Below are positions 8,601-17,653 of a stretch of DNA of 64,000 nt, in pieces. Source of the stretch: RDXT01 sp033762375 (GTDB lineage: Bacteria; Bacteroidota; Bacteroidia; J057); contig JANRLQ010000004.1 in NCBI GenBank assembly GCA_033762375.1, forward strand, positions 13,942 through 77,941, given 5' to 3'. Within the stretch, counting starts at the first letter, position 1. The number at the start of each line of letters is the position of its first letter. Under the pieces are notes generated by a model. It worked only from the letters and a program-made list of their open reading frames with translations, had not been told where the DNA came from and made no database searches. The translations under genes were made by a program, and so were the position numbers.

Positions 8601-8914
8601 TCCAGCACCATACGATGGGTGTTACGGTATATTCAGATACGGCTTTTGTCCAGTATGACCCGGCCCGTATCGTCAAGGTATACCCCAACCCCACCCCGGG
8701 TAACCTGGCCGTCATGGTGCAAAATGAGGTGGAGGTACCACTCCAGATACAGATCCTGGATGGCAACCGCCGCAGCCTGCAGGTTGATGCCTGGATCCAG
8801 GAGCCGGGCGTGCCACACCTGCTGAATATTGAGTCTCTGGTCCCGGGTATTTACTTTTATCAGGTGATATATCAGGGGAAACCGTACTGGGGCAAATTGA
8901 TCAAAACACCCTGA
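5699..8914 (+). CDS. Secreted M43-type zinc metalloprotease with T9SS sorting domain
   Basis: Secreted protease of 1071 residues. A signal peptide ends near SVQAQ (about residue 29). The catalytic domain carries HEIGHYLNLFD with H256, E257 and H260, and a Met-turn-like segment NFMDYG downstream, as in pappalysin/cytophagalysin (M43) enzymes. The usual third ligand His (HExxHxxGxxH) is replaced by Asp266 and the Gly by Asn263. Paired cysteines around the active site are typical of the family. Residues from about 390 onward hold CARDB- and MAM/jelly-roll-like beta domains, and the end (VKVYPNPTPGNL to the terminus) is a type A T9SS sorting domain, so the protein should be exported and surface-attached or released. 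ATG 5699 is chosen because GGAGGG precedes it and the signal peptide starts there. Confidence 0.9.
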   Translation: MMYKTHFIKRVVQWVLMVPALYIPQSVQAQRELSCTNDAHEARYAADTAYRNRTDAINDWIYREMDRNSDLTQDVTRGLLVVPVVIHIIHAPGESQPGSGSSNPTDQEITQALAYLNDAMRHRNTFTGGPFFSNAGIPGADTEIEFCLAQTDPTGLPTTGITRTASSLTDLYRDDYCTGSTGPKQDECLKSLSFWDSNRYMNIWLVRNICVSQASGNCGIVGYTYMAGAHGFPYDGPVLETSLWRANATSMSPVIHEIGHYLNLFDTYFDPTGPITSCDNDNCLLRGDKICDTPPDAGYGGVVCGTNARMNTCSTDAQDVSANNPLRQDVEDLYENFMDYGAPTCQNSFTPDQKSRMRLTLLGVRSSLLTNSACSIPYLNLAVRSIQDIPATSCSPAVSPVARIQNDGNQPITSLVLSYGTDVNTQQATWSGNLAPGDFLDLSLPPFPTMAGVNDFTVTVVAVNGVTTGDDNLLDNAVTLRFVQADLQAAVTGYPYCVDFEASTPMTGWVLGNLDQQLTFDKYTLSSCDQRGAGVLRYNSAGQWASQGLGAAATGTRDLLISPVIDLSNTSSAELYFDIAYPAGYASEHMQMRVLAISDCLPGPQVIYDRQGAQMQTTPSPASAADTYWAPASCVEWRKEWIDLTGFIGRRVILIFEVTLDTTWTQNLYLDNICVLAANSCQLPAEVPTLPGVYTADQMCRDGAGWVHYWKSAAAAPATDADLMLFSLLNPDRNDTLLQPESVSMIVMPESERRTYDLSRAPYVRNVFGWYGMGRMIKLKPARQPDDSVLVRFYFHDQDIADLNAAIAPAVITDPSQLVMYSISRPEAPLENAQQAVQPANVRQYRIGDAPARNRWTAYQQGGYRYAILSPDSLGIISGGSGKDAQGCGPMYPAPVRLQVAQSFAEIEVSWETEREWQTSHFEVFRSEDGRTYQKVGEVPAAGLAALPTGYLFGDAQPLDKYAYYYVVQHHTMGVTVYSDTAFVQYDPARIVKVYPNPTPGNLAVMVQNEVEVPLQIQILDGNRRSLQVDAWIQEPGVPHLLNIESLVPGIYFYQVIYQGKPYWGKLIKTP

Positions 8915-9262
8915 CACGTCTGATAATGAGCCTGTACACCCACCAACTGCACAGGCACCGGACAAACTTACTGTAAATCTTACATTACGATTTTCCTGCC
9001 GGGTTTACTTTTACACCAAAGGCGGTAAATTGCATGGACATCCGGCAAGTGCCTGATGGGTGGTACGGCTGTGTTTATACCGAACATATCCTCCAGGCTG
9101 CCCCCGGTCTTTATAGAAAAAAAAGCACAATTTCAGCGAATACACATATATTCTTCGACTAGATTAAGGGGCAAGTACATAGGGAAAAGTCTTTGGTAGT
9201 TGTGATAGGTACAAGTTTTTGGCGTATCCCAACCCTGGGTTCTGGTTTACAATTCTGGCATC
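8915..9262. other. Intergenic region
   Basis: About 350 bp between the M43 protease and the SprB-repeat gene, same orientation. I see no gene, no convincing terminator stem and no clear TAnnTTTG promoter here. Confidence 0.5.
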
Positions 9263-12200
9263 ATGCTTACACTTTACCCTGTTGTGAGATCTTATTGGGT
9301 CTTTTGCATTTGTTTTCTGGGCTTGATGCTCCAGGCATATGAGGTATCTGCCACTCACGCGATGGGTGCAGACTTGCGGTACGAGTGCCTCGGTGGCAAT
9401 ACCTACCGCATCACCCTGACGGTGTACCGGGATTGTCAGGGCTCCAACCTCAATCCTTCGCAGAATATTATGTTCTCATCCGCGTCCTGTGGGATTGCCA
9501 GTTTTATCCAGCAGGCGCCCCGGGTGAGCCTCACGGAGCTTTCGCCGCTGTGTCCCGCACAGCAGCCCTCCAGCACCTGTAATGGCGGCATCCTGCCCGG
9601 TGTGGAGGAGCATGTGTATGAGCTGGTATATACCCTGCCTGCCAACTGCCCAGACTGGCGCATCGCCTGGCAACTATGCTGCCGCAACTATGCCATCACC
9701 AACTCCGTCATCACCCCGACCACCCGGATCTATATTGAGGCTTTTCTCAACAACCAGGTGGTTTCCTGCAATAACTCGCCTTATTTCACGACGGCCCCGG
9801 TCCCGTATCTCTGTGAAGGTGAGCCCTTTAACTTCAACAACGGTGCAATAGACCCGGATGGTGACTCGCTTGTATTTGAACTGATAGATCCCCGTGACTA
9901 TATCAGTGCCCAGCCGGTGAATATCACCTACATGCCAGGGTTTAATGCCACCTACCCTATGGCAACTGCACCAGCCAATACCTTTAATTTTGACGCATCT
10001 TCGGGCCAGTTTTCCTTTATCCCCAACGGCCTTCAGCAGGGTATCGTGAGCTTGCTGGTCAAAGAATACCGCAATGGTGTGCAGATTGGTTCCACCATGC
10101 GGGACATCCAGATGATTGTCATCACCTGTAATAACCAGGTGCCCGTCGTCAGCCCTCCCGTCAATGTCTCCGGCGGGCAGCTCAACGGCAATACCTTCTC
10201 TGTATGTGCCGGCAACACACTCCAGTTTGATATTTCGGCCACAGACCCGGATGTACTTGATATTCTGACCTTCGAAACGACCCTCGCCAGTGCCGTGCCG
10301 GGTGCCTTGTTTGTGAGCTCTGGCAACAATCCCATCACAGCCAATTTTAGCTGGCCGACGACCCTGGCAGATACCGGCAATTACTTCTTCACGCTGGAAG
10401 TGGAGGACAATGGATGTCCGTTTCAGGCCAAGCAGGTGGTCGGGTTTAACATCATCGTCAACAGCGGTGAGATTTTGCCCCCGCAGGATATCCGCGTATG
10501 TCCGGTGCTCACCAGCAGCATACAGTTGCAAGCCACGACAACCGGCCCGGGCACCTACAGTTGGTCACCGGGCACAGGACTGTCGGACTCGACCATCGCT
10601 AACCCCGTAGCTACCCTTACAGGGCCGACAAGTTACCTGGTGACGTATCAGGCGCCTGGTGACTGTCCTGTGATTGAGCCGGTTAATATCATGCCGGAGG
10701 CTACCATTACCCTGGATACAGACTCATTTCAGATATGTGCCGGCACCTCGGTACAACTCAACGCAACCCTCACCGTAAACGGGGCTCCGGTGCCGTTTAC
10801 ATGGACCTGGGACCCCCCGGCTACCCTTGACAATCCCTTTGTAGGCAATCCCGTAGCCACTCCGGCCACGACAACCCTGTACTCGGTCACGGCCTCCACC
10901 CTTACCTGCGACTATACGGCCAATGTCCTCGTGGTCGTGGACCAGGCCCCGACGCTTAACAGCATCCCGCCTGCTCAGGTATGCAGCGGCGACAGCGTAC
11001 AACTCCAGGTGACGGGCAATAACCTGACGAGTGCCAGTTTCAGCTGGGTGCCGCTTATCGGCCTGAATGATCCAGCCTTACTCAGCCCCATAGCAAGCCC
11101 TCCCACCAGCACCCCATATACCATCACCGCTACCAATACCTGCGGGCAGGCCAGCCAAACCGTCAACGTTGTAGTATTTCCCCAGCTCAGCACAGGCTAT
11201 AGTCTCCAAGATCCTGACTGCGCAGGCAGCGCCGACGGAAGTATCAGCCTGAGTCCCCTGGGGGGCAATGGTACCCCAACCTACACATGGAGCCCGTCTG
11301 TCAGTTCTGGCCCTGCTGCGACCGGATTGCTCCAGGGGCTTTATACCATCGTCCTCTCAGATGCAGCAGGCTGCACGGACACCGTACAAGTCACCCTGAC
11401 AGACCCGCCAGTGCTCAATCTTGCCGTCAGCAGCCTCATCAACGCATCCTGCGCAGGCGGCGCGACCGGGAGCATCACGGTTTCTGCCTCAGGTGGTACA
11501 CCCGGATATCAGTATTCGATCAATGGGGTTACCTTTGTGAGCAACAATACCTTCACAGGGCTGTTGCCAGGTACCTACACCATTTCCGTGCGGGATGCCA
11601 ACGGATGTATCACCTCCACCCCACCCCAGACCATTACGGATCCGAGCTCACCTGTTAATGCCGTGATCCTGAATACGCTCAACACAGACTGTAACAACCC
11701 GCTGGGCGCTATTGAGGCAGGTGCTTCCGGTGGCACACCCGGATATGTATATTCACTCGACGGGGTGATTTTTCAGCCCTCCAATATTTTCACCGGTTTG
11801 TTTCCGGGTACGTATCAGGTGTTTGTCAGGGATGTCAGCGGATGTACGGATGTGGTGAATGCCACAATCCTCCAGGTGGCAGAACCTTTTGCGCAGATAG
11901 ATACCCTGATCAATGTCACCTGCGCGGGAGGCTCGGACGGCAGCGTGTTGTTATCCGGCTACAGCGGAATCCCTCCGTACCAGTACTCCCTCAACGGAGG
12001 TCCTTTTGGGCAGCTCAGCAGCTTCAGCAACCTGGTAGCAGGGCAATACACTGTTTTTTTGCAGGACTCGATCGGTTGCCGCTTTTCGCTGGTATTCACC
12101 ATTTCAGAGCCACCGCCTGTTTTTGCAGTAGCTGATATACAGGCCAGTCCCTTGTGCAGCGGCAGTGATGAGGGTGAATTACTGGGACTCGCCACAGGTG

Positions 12201-14050
12201 GCACAGGCCCCTTCACCTTCTCGCTTAATGGAGGAACATTCACCAGTACCCCAATTTTTTCAAACCTGACTGCCGGGACCTATACCCTGACAGCCCAGGA
12301 TTCGCTTGGGTGTACCGGGCAGCAGACCGTCACCCTGGTCGAACCTACGCCGGTGGCAGGCAGCCTGGCCGACAGTGAGAACATCCGCTGTGCAGGTGAA
12401 ACCAACGGCTGGATTACGCTCACAGCCACCGGCGGGACGCCTGGATACCAGTACGCCTTTAATGGAGGCTCATTTGTGAGCCAGGACAGCTTTGCCGGAC
12501 TGGCTGCGGGTACGTATTTCATCCGGGTACAAGACCGGAACGGATGCCGGGACTCCTTCCAGGTGAGCCTCACCCAGCCTCCGCTCCTGACTGCCGCTGT
12601 CACAGGCCTCACGGATGCCCTGTGTTTTGGGGGCGCGTCAGGGACCATCTCCGTAACCGCCAGTGGAGGTTCACAGCCTTATACCTACTCATACGATACC
12701 CTGACATTCTCCCCGGCCCCGACGCTGGCCGGGCTCCGGGCAGGGGACTATGCGATCCTGGTACAGGATGTACGCGGGTGCCTGGCACAACTGGTGGCAA
12801 CGATCGGAGAGCCCGATGAAATGATCGGCGATATCACGGTCCAGCCCGTGAGTTGTTATGGAGACAGCAATGGATATGCAGCCGCGACCGTAGCGGGTGG
12901 CACGCCGGGATATACCTATCGCTGGGACAATGGCACGACCCAGTCATTTGCCAATAACCTCGCACCCGGCAACCATTTTGTGGTCGTCACCGATCAGAAC
13001 GGGTGCCAGATATCTATCAGTACCGAGGTACTGGAGCCCCCGCAGATGGTATTTGACACGACAGGGGCCACAGCCCTGCTCCGTTGTTATGGAGACCGGA
13101 CCGGGGTGGCGTTTGCCGCTGCCTCAGGCGGATACCCGCCCCTCTCCTATCTGTGGTCCAACGGCGTGGCAGACAGCATCGCCAGTGAACTGGGTGCCGG
13201 TACTTATATTATTCAGGTCACAGACACCTCCGGCTGTACCATTGCGGATACCCTGACGATCGGGCAGCCTGACTCCATCCGGATCGTTGTGGTGGATATT
13301 GAGGAACCTTTTTGTGCAGAGGCAAATGGTGTTATCACGGTCCTGGCCTCAGGGGGGACGCCGGGTTATACTTACCAATGGGTGACCACCCCGCCCCAAA
13401 CTGGCCCCGTGGCTACCGGGCTTATGGGTACAGGCACGGGCCCCGGATACGAAGTGATCGTCCTGGATACCCTGAGCTGCGAACAACGACTGGTGATTCC
13501 CCTGCCAAACAGCGGAGAACCGGAGGCCGACTTTTTCACAGACCCTCCTTTTCAGGATACCCTGGTGCTTCCGGGCCAGGAAATGCGGTTTATCAATCAA
13601 TCCACAGGCGCAGTCGCCTACCTCTGGGATTTTGGAGACGGGCAACTCTCCGATGACGAAAACCCGGTGCATTTTTATGACGAGCCCGGCACCTATACCA
13701 TCGTCCTGGTGGCGTTTGACGGGCGCAACCTCTGCCCTGATACCGCCGAGGTATCCTTCACGTTTCTCCCGCCGGGAGCGATCTATGTCCCCAATGCCTT
13801 TACGCCTAACGGAGACGGGATCAATGACGCTTTTTATCCCGTGGGCATAGGGGTGGTCTCGGTCAAAGTAGATATCTGGGATCGCTGGGGGGTACATCTG
13901 GTGACCCTCAACAGCATGGCAGAGCGCTGGGATGGCAGCAACCGCAATGGAAACCAAGTCCAGGAAGGGGTGTACGTATTTGTAATAGATGCGCTCCTCA
14001 ATGACGGGACGAAGTTTCACAAGGACGGCACCGTAACCTTGTTCAGATAG
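9263..14050 (+). CDS. SprB-repeat surface protein with PKD and gliding-type C-terminal domain
   Basis: Large exported protein of 1595 residues. After a signal peptide the mature protein starts with THAMGADLRYECLGGNTYR, an N-terminal module common in Bacteroidota adhesin-like proteins. Ig-like and cadherin-like beta domains fill residues about 30-650. About ten SprB-type repeats follow (roughly 650-1400), each with the pattern C-x-G-x-x-x-G-x-I followed by GGTPGYxYS and LxxGTYxxxVxDxxGC. A PKD domain (YLWDFGDGQLSDDENP) precedes the C-terminal gliding-associated type B sorting domain, which begins PNAFTPNGDGINDAF and includes WDRWG and WDGSNRNG. By family it is exported by T9SS and may act as an adhesin, but gliding is not shown here. 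The repeats are divergent at DNA level. Confidence 0.92.
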   Translation: MLTLYPVVRSYWVFCICFLGLMLQAYEVSATHAMGADLRYECLGGNTYRITLTVYRDCQGSNLNPSQNIMFSSASCGIASFIQQAPRVSLTELSPLCPAQQPSSTCNGGILPGVEEHVYELVYTLPANCPDWRIAWQLCCRNYAITNSVITPTTRIYIEAFLNNQVVSCNNSPYFTTAPVPYLCEGEPFNFNNGAIDPDGDSLVFELIDPRDYISAQPVNITYMPGFNATYPMATAPANTFNFDASSGQFSFIPNGLQQGIVSLLVKEYRNGVQIGSTMRDIQMIVITCNNQVPVVSPPVNVSGGQLNGNTFSVCAGNTLQFDISATDPDVLDILTFETTLASAVPGALFVSSGNNPITANFSWPTTLADTGNYFFTLEVEDNGCPFQAKQVVGFNIIVNSGEILPPQDIRVCPVLTSSIQLQATTTGPGTYSWSPGTGLSDSTIANPVATLTGPTSYLVTYQAPGDCPVIEPVNIMPEATITLDTDSFQICAGTSVQLNATLTVNGAPVPFTWTWDPPATLDNPFVGNPVATPATTTLYSVTASTLTCDYTANVLVVVDQAPTLNSIPPAQVCSGDSVQLQVTGNNLTSASFSWVPLIGLNDPALLSPIASPPTSTPYTITATNTCGQASQTVNVVVFPQLSTGYSLQDPDCAGSADGSISLSPLGGNGTPTYTWSPSVSSGPAATGLLQGLYTIVLSDAAGCTDTVQVTLTDPPVLNLAVSSLINASCAGGATGSITVSASGGTPGYQYSINGVTFVSNNTFTGLLPGTYTISVRDANGCITSTPPQTITDPSSPVNAVILNTLNTDCNNPLGAIEAGASGGTPGYVYSLDGVIFQPSNIFTGLFPGTYQVFVRDVSGCTDVVNATILQVAEPFAQIDTLINVTCAGGSDGSVLLSGYSGIPPYQYSLNGGPFGQLSSFSNLVAGQYTVFLQDSIGCRFSLVFTISEPPPVFAVADIQASPLCSGSDEGELLGLATGGTGPFTFSLNGGTFTSTPIFSNLTAGTYTLTAQDSLGCTGQQTVTLVEPTPVAGSLADSENIRCAGETNGWITLTATGGTPGYQYAFNGGSFVSQDSFAGLAAGTYFIRVQDRNGCRDSFQVSLTQPPLLTAAVTGLTDALCFGGASGTISVTASGGSQPYTYSYDTLTFSPAPTLAGLRAGDYAILVQDVRGCLAQLVATIGEPDEMIGDITVQPVSCYGDSNGYAAATVAGGTPGYTYRWDNGTTQSFANNLAPGNHFVVVTDQNGCQISISTEVLEPPQMVFDTTGATALLRCYGDRTGVAFAAASGGYPPLSYLWSNGVADSIASELGAGTYIIQVTDTSGCTIADTLTIGQPDSIRIVVVDIEEPFCAEANGVITVLASGGTPGYTYQWVTTPPQTGPVATGLMGTGTGPGYEVIVLDTLSCEQRLVIPLPNSGEPEADFFTDPPFQDTLVLPGQEMRFINQSTGAVAYLWDFGDGQLSDDENPVHFYDEPGTYTIVLVAFDGRNLCPDTAEVSFTFLPPGAIYVPNAFTPNGDGINDAFYPVGIGVVSVKVDIWDRWGVHLVTLNSMAERWDGSNRNGNQVQEGVYVFVIDALLNDGTKFHKDGTVTLFR

Positions 14051-14101
14051 TCGCTGATCTTTTCCGGTAAAAACTCGTATCTTACTGCTAAAACAGGAAA
14101 C

Positions 14102-14905
14102 ATGGTACAGGGAAAAAGACCTGCTTTGTTCTGGAACGAGGCGATTGAGTACCCGGACTCAGACGGCAAACCTATGGCAGACAATACAATACAGTTTGAC
14201 CTGATCGTCAAGCTCCACACAGGGCTGCGATATCTGTTTCGGGAACGGGAGGATGTACTGATTGTCAGCGACTTGCTTTGGTATCCAGTCGAGGGGCACC
14301 CGGAGATTTGTACCGCTCCGGACGTTATGGTGGCCTTTGGCCGGCCGGCTGGTGACAGACGGTCGTACCGGCAGTGGGAAGAAGGGGATACACCGCCCCA
14401 GATTGTAATAGAAGTACTCTCTTCCAGCAACCGGGTGAGCGAGATGCTGCGCAAACTGAGGTTTTTTGAAACCTACGGGGTGGAAGAATTTTATATCCTT
14501 GACCCTTACACACCTGGCATTGAGCTTTTTGTGCGGGAAGGGGGCATACTCGTGCCTGTGGAGGTGTCTCAAAGCTGGACCGTAGCACGGCTGGGGATTA
14601 CCTTTAAGATTGAAGATAAAAACATCGCCATATACGATACCGGGGGACAAGCCTTCCTGAGTCCGGCAGACATCAAAGCACGGGAGGTCGAGCAGCGGCT
14701 CGAAGCGGATCTGCAACGCCAACTGGCAGCAGAACAGCGACTCATTGCGGATGAGCAACGCATGCTGGCGGATGAGCAACGCATGCTGGCGGACGAGCAA
14801 CGCATGCTGGCGGACGAGCAACGTATGCTGGCGGAGCAGGAACGTGCCGCAAGGCTACAGGCGGAGGCGGAGATCGAGCGGCTGAGGCGTTTATTGGACA
14901 AGTGA
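14102..14905 (+). CDS. Uma2-family (DUF820) putative endonuclease with heptad-repeat tail
   Basis: The N-terminal 190 residues match the Uma2 family, a PD-(D/E)XK nuclease-like fold: CTAPDVMVAFG supplies the Asp and PPQIVIEVLSSSN the Glu of the predicted active site. The C-terminus is a long charged helix that ends with four exact repeats of the heptad ADEQRML, encoded by four near-identical 21-bp DNA units, so it should form a coiled coil and probably oligomerise. Most Uma2 proteins are about 190 residues; many longer ones carry similar coiled-coil tails. Function is unproven in the family. The gene stands alone with no toxin/antitoxin or phage neighbours. Confidence 0.88.
   Translation: MVQGKRPALFWNEAIEYPDSDGKPMADNTIQFDLIVKLHTGLRYLFREREDVLIVSDLLWYPVEGHPEICTAPDVMVAFGRPAGDRRSYRQWEEGDTPPQIVIEVLSSSNRVSEMLRKLRFFETYGVEEFYILDPYTPGIELFVREGGILVPVEVSQSWTVARLGITFKIEDKNIAIYDTGGQAFLSPADIKAREVEQRLEADLQRQLAAEQRLIADEQRMLADEQRMLADEQRMLADEQRMLAEQERAARLQAEAEIERLRRLLDK
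14747..14830 (+). repeat. Four tandem 21-bp units inside the Uma2-like gene
   Basis: Four head-to-tail copies of a 21-bp unit beginning GCGGAYGAGCAACG, differing at only two positions (T/C in the GAT/GAC codon and C/T in the CGC/CGT codon), followed by a partial, diverged fifth copy. Each encodes ADEQRML in frame, so copy-number change by slippage would add or remove exactly one heptad without breaking the frame. Confidence 0.92.
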
Positions 14906-15060
14906 TCGTATACTACTTCCCCTGCGGTGTGTCCTGTCAGCGGCAGGTGATGGTTTCCTATATTCTGCAGGGGCGTCCTTATCACCATACGCCCCCCGCC
15001 CCGCTATCAAAAAATTATCCTATCTTTATCCCCGGATTATAACCCCTATTGCTCCACCCC

Positions 15061-16254
15061 ATGTATCCCCGTATCAGCGACCTGATCAATGACCTCACCG
15101 GACTTAACCTGAAACTTCCGATTCAGAGTTTTGGTTTTTTTGTGGCCCTGGCTTTTCTGGCGGCTTACTACCTGATCCAGCAGGAAGTACGGCGGCGGCA
15201 GGCCCTGGGAGAGTTTCCGACACGGCCCCTGCGGGTCATGACGGGAGGCCCCATCCCTATGTCGGATGTGCTGGTGACCCTCCTGGTATACAGTGTGCTC
15301 GGATATAAGTTTGGGTTGATGGTGGAGGATTATGAAGGGTTTTACAGCGATCCGCAGGGTGCCTTGTTTTCCCTGCGTGGCTCCTGGCTGATAGGGTTGC
15401 TGGCAGGTCTGGCAGGGGGCGGGTATCAGTTTTTTCTGTATCAGCAGCGCCGCAATACCAAACCTGTGTACCAGGATATCCAGGCAGGTCTGGAGCTGGA
15501 GCTGGGAACCGTTTTTACCATTGCTTTTGTCGCAGGGATCCTCGGAGCCAAAGTTTTTCACAACCTGGAGTACTGGGATGACTTTGTGGCAGACCCCATC
15601 GGCGCGCTGACTTCATTCAGCGGGCTGACTTTTTATGGAGGGTTGATCTGCGCCACGGTAGCCATTGCCATTTATATCCACCGCAAGGGATACAAAATCC
15701 TCCCGTTTGCAGATGCCGTAGCACCTGCCCTGATGCTGGGCTACGCCATAGGCCGGATCGGCTGCCAGATGGCCGGTGACGGCGACTGGGGCATCAACAA
15801 TACCGCCCCCAAACCCGGCTGGATGTCCTTCCTGCCAGACTGGATGTGGTCCTTCACCTATCCGCACAACGTCCTGAACCAGGGCGTTGATATCCCTGGT
15901 TGTACCGGTGATTTTTGCCGGGAACTGGCTATCCCGGTTTTCCCTACGCCCTTTTATGAAACCCTGATGGCGGGTGCGCTTTTTGTGGGGCTCTGGGCCA
16001 TCCGCAAGCGCCTGCCCTACTGGGGCCAACTTACCAGCATCTACCTGATTGTCAATGGTATAGAGCGTTTTTTGATCGAAAAAATACGGGTTAATTCCAC
16101 GTATGACATCAACGGATTCAGCGTCACCCAGGCCGAGTTGATCTCTTCAGCCCTGGTCCTGTTTGGACTGGTGCTGCTGTACCTTACGACCAGCCGCTGG
16201 AAACTGTCCCGAGAAAACCCGACAATCAAACCCGCTCAAACCCCTGCCGCCTGA
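15061..16254 (+). CDS. lgt: Prolipoprotein diacylglyceryl transferase Lgt
   Basis: Inner-membrane enzyme that transfers diacylglycerol from phosphatidylglycerol to the lipobox cysteine of prolipoproteins, the first step in lipoprotein maturation. The 397-residue product has several membrane helices and the core LTFYGGLICATVAI and YAIGRIGCQMAGDGDWG, corresponding to the HGGL and GRxxNFxNxE segments of the enzyme. It is longer than E. coli Lgt (291), mainly at the N-terminus and in the loop after the GDGDWG motif. The His of HGGL is Tyr here and the NFIN segment reads CQMA, a divergence I associate with Bacteroidota. ATG 15061 is chosen; an upstream TTG is less likely. Several lipoproteins in this window would be its substrates. 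The RluA-type gene follows after 35 bp. Confidence 0.93.
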   Translation: MYPRISDLINDLTGLNLKLPIQSFGFFVALAFLAAYYLIQQEVRRRQALGEFPTRPLRVMTGGPIPMSDVLVTLLVYSVLGYKFGLMVEDYEGFYSDPQGALFSLRGSWLIGLLAGLAGGGYQFFLYQQRRNTKPVYQDIQAGLELELGTVFTIAFVAGILGAKVFHNLEYWDDFVADPIGALTSFSGLTFYGGLICATVAIAIYIHRKGYKILPFADAVAPALMLGYAIGRIGCQMAGDGDWGINNTAPKPGWMSFLPDWMWSFTYPHNVLNQGVDIPGCTGDFCRELAIPVFPTPFYETLMAGALFVGLWAIRKRLPYWGQLTSIYLIVNGIERFLIEKIRVNSTYDINGFSVTQAELISSALVLFGLVLLYLTTSRWKLSRENPTIKPAQTPAA

Positions 16255-16289
16255 GCACCGGACCTGCATGACGCTGAAATAACTGGCAG

Positions 16290-17360
16290 ATGAGCGCAGA
16301 CTGGATAAAACACTACGGGACTTCGGAGGAGCGGCTGCGCAATGAGCAGGACGAAGATGCCTTGTTTGACCACTACACCCTCCGGGCCGCAGCCGGACAG
16401 GGACCTATGCGCCTGGATGTGTTTCTGACCAACCTGCTGCCCTTTACCACCCGGTCTAAAATTAAGTCTGCCTTCGAGACCGGCTCTATCACCGTCAATG
16501 GCGGCCCGACCAAACTTTCCTACAAAATACGGCCCGGAGACGAAGTTAAGGTCATGCTCCCGTATCCGCCGCCGCCCGAGCTGGAGCCAGAGGACATCCC
16601 GCTGGATATCCGCTATGAGGATGAGCACCTGATGATCCTCTACAAACCCGCCGGGATGGTCTGCCACCCCTCCCTCGGTCACCGCACCGGCACCCTCGTA
16701 CACGCCCTGCTCTGGCACTTCAAAAACCTGCCCATGCGCTACGACGGACCGGAGCCAAGACCCGGACTCGTACACCGCATTGACAAAGACACTACCGGTA
16801 TCATCGCCATCGCCAAGTCTGAGTTTGCCATGGCGCACCTCTCCCGGCAGTTTTTTGACCGGACCCCCGACCGCGAGTACCAGGCCATTGTCTGGGGAGA
16901 CGTAAAAGAAGACCGGGGAACGATAGACACCTATATCACCCGCAATCCCAGCGACCGCAAGTTTTACCTGGCGGTACCCGAAGGAGACGGTGATCAGGGA
17001 AAACACGCCATCACCCACTACGAAGTACTCGAACGTTTTGGCGTAGCAACCCTTGTGCGGTGTAAGCTGGAGACCGGGCGTACCCACCAAATCCGGGTTC
17101 ACATGAAGTACATCGGGCATACCCTGTTTGGGGACAAGGACTATGGCGGTGACAAAATCCTCAAGGGTCCCAACACGCAGAAATACCGGCAATTTATGCA
17201 GAACTGCCTCGACATTCTGCCCCGGCAGGGCCTGCATGCCCGCACCCTGGCCATTACCCACCCGGTCACAGGCGAGCGCCTCTCCTTCGAAAGTGACTTA
17301 CCTGACGACATGGTATCACTCCTCCAGCGGCTCCGGGACCGGGCAGAACACGAGTCCTGA
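16290..17360 (+). CDS. RluA-family pseudouridine synthase
   Basis: Converts uridine to pseudouridine in rRNA or tRNA. The 356-residue product has an N-terminal S4-like RNA-binding domain (about residues 35-95, RLDVFLTNLLPFTTRSKIK..VNG) and the catalytic core with LVHRIDKDTTGIIAIAK, whose Asp is the family nucleophile, then LETGRTHQIRVHMKYIGH. Length fits the S4-containing RluC/RluD-type branch. The specific target position cannot be inferred. Closely follows lgt, so probably the same transcript. Confidence 0.94.
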   Translation: MSADWIKHYGTSEERLRNEQDEDALFDHYTLRAAAGQGPMRLDVFLTNLLPFTTRSKIKSAFETGSITVNGGPTKLSYKIRPGDEVKVMLPYPPPPELEPEDIPLDIRYEDEHLMILYKPAGMVCHPSLGHRTGTLVHALLWHFKNLPMRYDGPEPRPGLVHRIDKDTTGIIAIAKSEFAMAHLSRQFFDRTPDREYQAIVWGDVKEDRGTIDTYITRNPSDRKFYLAVPEGDGDQGKHAITHYEVLERFGVATLVRCKLETGRTHQIRVHMKYIGHTLFGDKDYGGDKILKGPNTQKYRQFMQNCLDILPRQGLHARTLAITHPVTGERLSFESDLPDDMVSLLQRLRDRAEHES

Positions 17361-17653
17361 CACCGCCTCCCGGTGCTTGTAAGAACCCTTCGGCTCAGTT
17401 TCTTGCATCCCGCCGGGACACTGATTCAGACCAGTAATACGTTTTCGCTGGGAATTTTAAAAAAACAATGCAACTTTCAGGTGTACAGGTCTGTTAAAGA
17501 CGTATATCCGTGGTTTTAAGCAGCCATTTTTCATCCTGAAAGCATGGTGGCCCAAGAATGGGATGCCTGTCCGCTTATCTACATCCGGAAAGACACCCTG
17601 CAAACCCAGATATACCCGCTCCAACACCTGCTGAACGTCCGAATGTAACCCTT

